This document shows, one piece after another, positions 6,913-10,574 of a stretch of 10,574 nt of DNA (positions are counted from its first letter, which is position 1; each line of letters begins with the position of its first letter). Where the stretch lies: assembly GCA_022571575.1 (NCBI GenBank), contig JACZXN010000027.1, positions 1 through 10,574 on the forward strand, in the 5' to 3' direction. Position numbers and translations under genes: made by a program. The notes under the pieces are model-generated. The model was not told where the DNA came from, did not search any database, and saw only the letters and a program-made list of their open reading frames with translations. This stretch comes from Chloroflexota bacterium. Its GTDB lineage: Bacteria; Chloroflexota; Dehalococcoidia; UBA3495.

Positions 6913-8031
6913 TCAGTTCGGATCGGCGGCCGCAGCCGCCAAGCGGTCCTCCAACTCGGCGTGGGGAACGGTGCTTATTGTCGCCGGCACGGCAGCCACG
7001 GCAGCCACGGAAGCACCGGCCAGGACGCGTTCGTAGGCCTCCAGGTATTGGCTGACCATCCGCCGGACGCCAAACCTGGCCTCCACATGCTCGCGGCAGC
7101 GTACCGGGTCGATCATGTGGACCTTCCCCACGGCATCGACCATTTCCTGGAAGGTGTCAACCACGAAGCCGGTCACCCCGTCCACGACCAACTCGGGCGC
7201 GGCGCCCCGGGCGAAGGCCACCACGGGCGTCCCGCAGGCCATGGCCTCGATCATGAACAGACCGAATGGCTCTTCCCAGGTGATAGGAGCCAGCAGGCAG
7301 CGGGCCTGGGACATGAGCTCTCGCTTCTGGTGGTAGTCGGCTTCACCCACGTACTGCACCTGGCGCCCGTCGATCTTGGGAAGGACCTCCTCCCTGAAGA
7401 AGGACTCGTCCACGAGATCGATGTTCCCGGCGATGATCAGGCGAGCACCCAGCGCTCTGGCCACGTCTATGGCGATGTTGGGCCCCTTCTCCCGGCTCAA
7501 GCGGCTCAAGAAAAGGAGGTAAGGGTCGTGGTCGGCACCGTTGAATGGATAGGAGTCCACGTCGATGGCGTTGTATATGACGCCGGCGAAGCGGGGCTTT
7601 TCGGGCAATAAGTCCTTGGCGGAACGGCTGACGGTGTTGTACCAGCCCCGGTAGTAGTCGAAGAGGGTGAGCCAGTCGCCGGCAAGTCCTCCGTGGAGAG
7701 TGCTGAGCATCGGCGTCCTCACCAAACCAGCGATGGAAAACCCCTCGAATAAAGTGTGGTTGTGGATGATGTCGAACTCGTCTGCCCGCTCCAGGCAGGA
7801 GGCAACGCTGATCATGTTAAGGATCCCTTTATCCCTGCCCGAATCCCGGAGAAAGTGCGGGCAGACAGACTCCAGCCGGGCACTGGTCTGTGAGTCTCCG
7901 CTGGCAAAGAGGGTCACGTCGTGGCCTCTGAGGACCAGTTCTTCGGTCAGCAGACTGACGACCAGTTCGATTCCTCCGTAGGCCGGGGGAGGGACCCGCA
8001 ACTCCAGGGGAGCAATCATGCCGATACGCAT
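6913..8031 (-). CDS. Glycosyltransferase family 4 (GT-B fold)
   Basis: A 372-residue cytosolic retaining glycosyltransferase. The N-terminal Rossmann half begins MRIGMIAPLELRVPPPAYGG, with the GG loop (19-20) near the sugar-nucleotide site, and contains HNHTLFEGF (90-98) and STLHGG (110-115). The C-terminal half has LFLSRLSREKGP (173-184), the usual R/K contact region for the nucleotide diphosphate. It also has the E-x7-E signature at E254 and E262 within EEPFGLFMIEAMACGTPVV (253-271). Length and motifs match complete GT4 enzymes. The last 35 residues (from about 338) are an Ala-rich tail, partly from a GGCAGCCAC duplication at 6991-7008. AAAGGAG at 8039-8045, seven bases upstream, gives a strong ribosome site for the ATG. 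The debranching-type enzyme lies downstream on the same strand, suggesting that both handle one alpha-glucan or glycoside; donor and acceptor cannot be read from the sequence. Confidence 0.9.
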   Translation of the reverse strand: MRIGMIAPLELRVPPPAYGGIELVVSLLTEELVLRGHDVTLFASGDSQTSARLESVCPHFLRDSGRDKGILNMISVASCLERADEFDIIHNHTLFEGFSIAGLVRTPMLSTLHGGLAGDWLTLFDYYRGWYNTVSRSAKDLLPEKPRFAGVIYNAIDVDSYPFNGADHDPYLLFLSRLSREKGPNIAIDVARALGARLIIAGNIDLVDESFFREEVLPKIDGRQVQYVGEADYHQKRELMSQARCLLAPITWEEPFGLFMIEAMACGTPVVAFARGAAPELVVDGVTGFVVDTFQEMVDAVGKVHMIDPVRCREHVEARFGVRRMVSQYLEAYERVLAGASVAAVAAVPATISTVPHAELEDRLAAAAADPN

Positions 8032-8635
8032 CTTCGCACTCCTTTCATGAGGCCCGCTTGCTCAGGAGCTTTGTCTTGGCAGCCCGTTTCATCGTCGGGT
8101 ACCGCCTTCCCCGGTCCACGCGGCAACGCGCATTCGCGTCTCGCCACGTGGTTGCTCCTCGAAGCGCCCTTCCGGACGTACTCAGTGCCTCAGATTCCCC
8201 ACCCAGGGCCGGTTTCACCGGGAGTCAGTGTATATGCTGGCCCTTCCACCCCTCCTGACCACGCCTGATCATGGCGGCAGTCAACTTTACATAATCATGG
8301 TACTTCCGACTCGGGTTGATGGCAATGATCGCCGTCCGCTCCCGATTTCCGGACCATACCATGGGTGAACCGGCCGCCAAAGCGTGGGTGGTATATCTGA
8401 CCCAGTACGACAATGCCAGGCTGAGGACCGCGCCGGCCCTCACCGGACGTATTCAGAGGGGCGGGTGTTGAACCTGGCTCTTTTTGGCCGCATCGAATCA
8501 ACCGTTCCACCGGTCAACGGACCCGCCGCGCCGTGGCCGTTGGCGCCGGTGTCGTAGAATGTCCGCGATAGCCCACCGCGGGCGAGTGCGGCCGAATAAG
8601 CTTGACACGAATCCGAGGGGGAGCCGGAGAGATAA
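8032..8635. other. Divergent intergenic region
   Basis: It separates the minus-strand GT4 gene from the + strand lipoprotein gene and should hold promoters for both. An exact TTGACA occurs at 8602-8607, but no -10 lies at the right distance before the ATG at 8636. An imperfect inverted repeat at 8508-8551 pairs CACCGG and AACGG with CCGTT and CCGGTG around a GC-rich loop. A TATACA on the minus strand near 8228-8235 lacks a partner. Short frames here show no protein-like composition or ribosome site, and no RNA gene was recognised. Confidence 0.45.
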
Positions 8636-9400
8636 ATGGGGCATATTAAACTGTCCGGAGCGATGGTCCTGCCCGCCGTAACCGTGGCGATGGCCGTTTT
8701 GGCGGCCTGCGGCGGAACGATTGACACGCCAAGCCCGGCCGCCACCGTTCCCGCCGCCCAGCCCAGGCCCACCATAACCCTTGCTCCACGGCAACTGGCC
8801 GTGGAACTGGAGGGTGACGGTCCCCAGGTCCTGGGGCCTTACGCCATGGGCGCCGGTGTGCTGATCGCCTTTGTCCGGTACGAGGGCGAGGACCCCTTAT
8901 CCATGACCTTTCTCGGCGGAGAAAGGGGCATCGTGAAGTCCATCGAATCCAGCCCGGGCCCCTATTCGGGCGAACGGATACACAGTGTGTTCGCAGGCAA
9001 CGGTGAAGGACTGGTCCCTGGAGACTATAAAATCAAGATCGAAGCGAACGGCCCATGGCGTCTGCGTCTGTTCCAGGAGAAGGCCACCCGGGGTCAATCT
9101 CCCACGATCTCTCTGTCGGGCAGCGGCGACGGCGGCGGGAGCTGGTTGCACCTCGAAGAAGGTGAATACACCATGACCACCAGTCACACCGGGCCCGCTG
9201 GTTTCACCGTTGAGCTTTTCGACTCCCAGGGCCTGCCGCCGTACCGGATCGTGCAGGCGGCGGGAGAACATGAAGGGACGCAGCAGTTCACCGTGGGCGG
9301 CGGAGCGCCGGGGGAGAACCCACAGGCGGGGTTCTATGCCATGGGGGTCAGGTCCGAGGGTGATTGGGAAATAACCATCACGAGCAACGATGCTCCATAG
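8636..9400 (+). CDS. Lipoprotein with two tandem beta-type repeat domains
   Basis: A 254-residue exported lipoprotein. The signal peptide ends in L-A-A-C, so C25 is the lipidated residue. A Pro/Ala/Thr-rich spacer (28-50) leads to two related stretches of about 88 residues each, roughly 59-146 and 163-250. Each starts with a GDG/GSGDGGG turn and ends in a similar beta pair, PGDYKIKIEANGPWRLRL (128-145) and AGFYAMGVRSEGDWEITI (231-248). The pattern resembles secreted beta-sandwich proteins, but I cannot name a family. GGAGA at 8626-8630 lies five bases before the ATG. The gene stands 42 bp ahead of an SRPBCC gene on the same strand, so co-transcription is possible. No enzyme motif is visible; a ligand-binding or structural envelope role is only a guess. 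Confidence 0.85.
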   Translation: MGHIKLSGAMVLPAVTVAMAVLAACGGTIDTPSPAATVPAAQPRPTITLAPRQLAVELEGDGPQVLGPYAMGAGVLIAFVRYEGEDPLSMTFLGGERGIVKSIESSPGPYSGERIHSVFAGNGEGLVPGDYKIKIEANGPWRLRLFQEKATRGQSPTISLSGSGDGGGSWLHLEEGEYTMTTSHTGPAGFTVELFDSQGLPPYRIVQAAGEHEGTQQFTVGGGAPGENPQAGFYAMGVRSEGDWEITITSNDAP

Positions 9401-9442
9401 GATAGCGGGCATCGTGGCCACGTTGCCACGGCGCCTGGGCCC

Positions 9443-10000
9443 ATGGTGAAGCCGGCGCAAGGCCCCCAGAGGTGGGTGCTGATCAACGCCAGCCCGGAGG
9501 CGGTGTTCGCCTATCTGGCCGACCTGCCGCGCCATGGGGAATGGGACGCCCACGAAGGTTTCAAGGTGATCCGGACATCGGACGGGCCCGTTGCCCAGGG
9601 CTCATTCTGCGAGCGAGAGCGTTTCGAGGTCTTTCAGGCGCCGATCCTTCGGGGCGGCGCACTCTCCAACCAGGTCTCCTGGGTCAAGAGCCTCACCGTG
9701 ACGGCCTGCGATCCCAACCGGGGTTTGGACTTCGAGACGAAGAACCTCTACAACGGCCTGTCCATCGGGTCGGAATCGGTCTCCTTTCGGTTGTTCCCGG
9801 AGGGCGCCGGCACCGTGCTGGTGATGACCAGCCACCGGAGCGCGCACATGCCGGGACCCTTTTACGTAATCATGGTGGCCACGGAGTTTATCCAGGGCCT
9901 GGCCTCGCGGCTCTTGACCGGTTTGTTGTTCCGAGCGTTCCCGGGCCTCCGTTCCAACGGCCAGTTGTCCCGTATCAGGATGGAGATAGAGCGGCTGTGA
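9443..10000 (+). CDS. SRPBCC / polyketide cyclase-like protein
   Basis: A 185-residue soluble protein. Its N-terminus, VLINASPEAVFAYLADLPRH (12-31) followed by GEWDA, is the hallmark opening beta strand and helix of the SRPBCC (START-like, helix-grip) superfamily, which binds hydrophobic ligands in a central cavity. The middle (75-130) holds alternating beta strands (VSWVKSLTVTACDPNRGLDF, SESVSFRLFPEGAGTVLVMT). The C-terminal helix (about 139-168) is long and contains FYVIMVATEFIQGLASRLLT. Length is normal for the family. No catalytic residues define a reaction, so the ligand is unknown. The ATG at 9443 is the first in-frame start after a stop at 9398-9400, with no good ribosome site; a GTG at 9446 is an alternative. 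It may be translated from the lipoprotein transcript 42 bp upstream. Confidence 0.85.
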   Translation: MVKPAQGPQRWVLINASPEAVFAYLADLPRHGEWDAHEGFKVIRTSDGPVAQGSFCERERFEVFQAPILRGGALSNQVSWVKSLTVTACDPNRGLDFETKNLYNGLSIGSESVSFRLFPEGAGTVLVMTSHRSAHMPGPFYVIMVATEFIQGLASRLLTGLLFRAFPGLRSNGQLSRIRMEIERL

Positions 10001-10084
10001 TCGCCGGCGGACCTTGCCCGGCGCCGGGCCCACGCCTACACTACACCCCGTAAACAAGACCAAGTTGCACCTAGGAGCGTCTCA

Positions 10085-10574
10085 ATGGACCTGGAACTAA
10101 AGGGTAAAACAGCGATCATCACCGGCGGAAGCCGTGGTATCGGCAAGGCGGTGGGCCGGGAATTTGGGCTGGAGGGCATGAGTGTGGCCCTGGTGGCCCG
10201 GGGCCAAGAAGCCCTGGAGGAGACCGCCCGGGAACTGTCCGAGGAGACCGGAGCGAACTTCATCACCATCGTGGCCGACACCGGAGACCCCGAGTCGGTG
10301 AAGGCGATGGTCAAGGAGGCGGGAGAGCGGCTGGGCCGCATCGACATACTGGTGAACTCGGCCGCCCGGGTCGGCGGCGCCTACACGCCCAAATTGAGCG
10401 AGATCACCGAAGAAGATTTCTGGGGCGATATGAACGTTAAGGTCATGGGCTATCTGCGCTGCGCCCAGGCCGTCGCTCCCTACATGATCGAACAGGGTTG
10501 GGGACGGATCATCAACCTGAGCGGCATGGCCGCCCGCCAGTCCGGGTACGCCATCGGCAGCATGCGGAACGTGT
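10085..10574 (+). CDS. Short-chain dehydrogenase/reductase, cut off by the window end
   Basis: 163 codons are present; about 90-100 more would be expected. The Rossmann nucleotide-binding motif is TGGSRGIG (13-20), with R39 after the second strand in ALVARG, suggesting NADP(H) preference. D65 lies at the usual adenine-contact position. NSAA (91-94) replaces the common NNAG, N117 matches the structural/catalytic Asn and S146 in INLSG the catalytic Ser. The classical Y-x-x-x-K is not where expected: counting 13 residues from S146 gives S159 (GSMRN) and the Lys position is V163; the nearest tyrosine, Y155, is followed by A-I-G-S. This may be an atypical SDR subfamily. AGGAG at 10073-10077, seven bases upstream, supports the ATG. 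Substrate unknown. Confidence 0.9.
   Translation, partial: MDLELKGKTAIITGGSRGIGKAVGREFGLEGMSVALVARGQEALEETARELSEETGANFITIVADTGDPESVKAMVKEAGERLGRIDILVNSAARVGGAYTPKLSEITEEDFWGDMNVKVMGYLRCAQAVAPYMIEQGWGRIINLSGMAARQSGYAIGSMRNV

Noticed and set aside
8225..8443. A 72-codon minus-strand frame in the divergent intergenic region
   Set aside because: No ribosome site, no recognisable domain, and overlapping frames of similar length; most likely chance.
8602..8636. TTGACA as the -35 of a promoter for the second lipoprotein
   Set aside because: At 16-19 bp spacing there is no -10-like hexamer; the only AT-rich sequence overlaps the start codon and ribosome site.

Overview
The window is GC-rich and bacterial. 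It has short Shine-Dalgarno sites, GTG as well as ATG starts, exported lipoproteins with LAAC/VVAC-type lipoboxes, and a GDE_N_bis-type debranching enzyme next to a family 4 glycosyltransferase. I infer an uncultured or marine bacterium, possibly Chloroflexota (SAR202/Dehalococcoidia-like). That assignment rests on gene style only and is low confidence.

Layout. Positions 1-210 (+) hold the end of an unrecognised gene, closed by a clear hairpin at 258-290. Next comes about 600 bp without a gene (291-906), with AT-rich patches and small hairpins. A cell-envelope pair on the + strand follows: a 268-aa lipoprotein (907-1713) and, 62 bp later, an unusual 864-aa secreted acidic repeat protein (1776-4370). 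The repeat protein starts with a His/Asp/Cys-rich segment and four near-identical 15-residue CVDC repeats. It continues with hundreds of residues of Phe/Asp-rich F-x-P-x-x-F repeats. A convergent hairpin (4439-4468) separates this pair from a minus-strand carbohydrate pair: a GT4 glycosyltransferase (8031-6913) upstream of an amylo-alpha-1,6-glucosidase/glycogen-debranching-type enzyme (6665-4632). About 600 bp of divergent intergenic DNA (8032-8635) precedes three + strand genes: a second lipoprotein with two tandem beta-type repeats (8636-9400), an SRPBCC/polyketide-cyclase-like protein (9443-10000), and the first 163 codons of a short-chain dehydrogenase (10085 to the window end).

How the genes work together. 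The GT4 and debranching genes plausibly act on the same alpha-glucan or glycoside in the cytoplasm. The first lipoprotein and the repeat protein are both exported, lie close together on one strand and probably share transcription. They look like an envelope or surface module of unknown function and are the most interesting part of the window. The last three + strand genes show no obvious common pathway.
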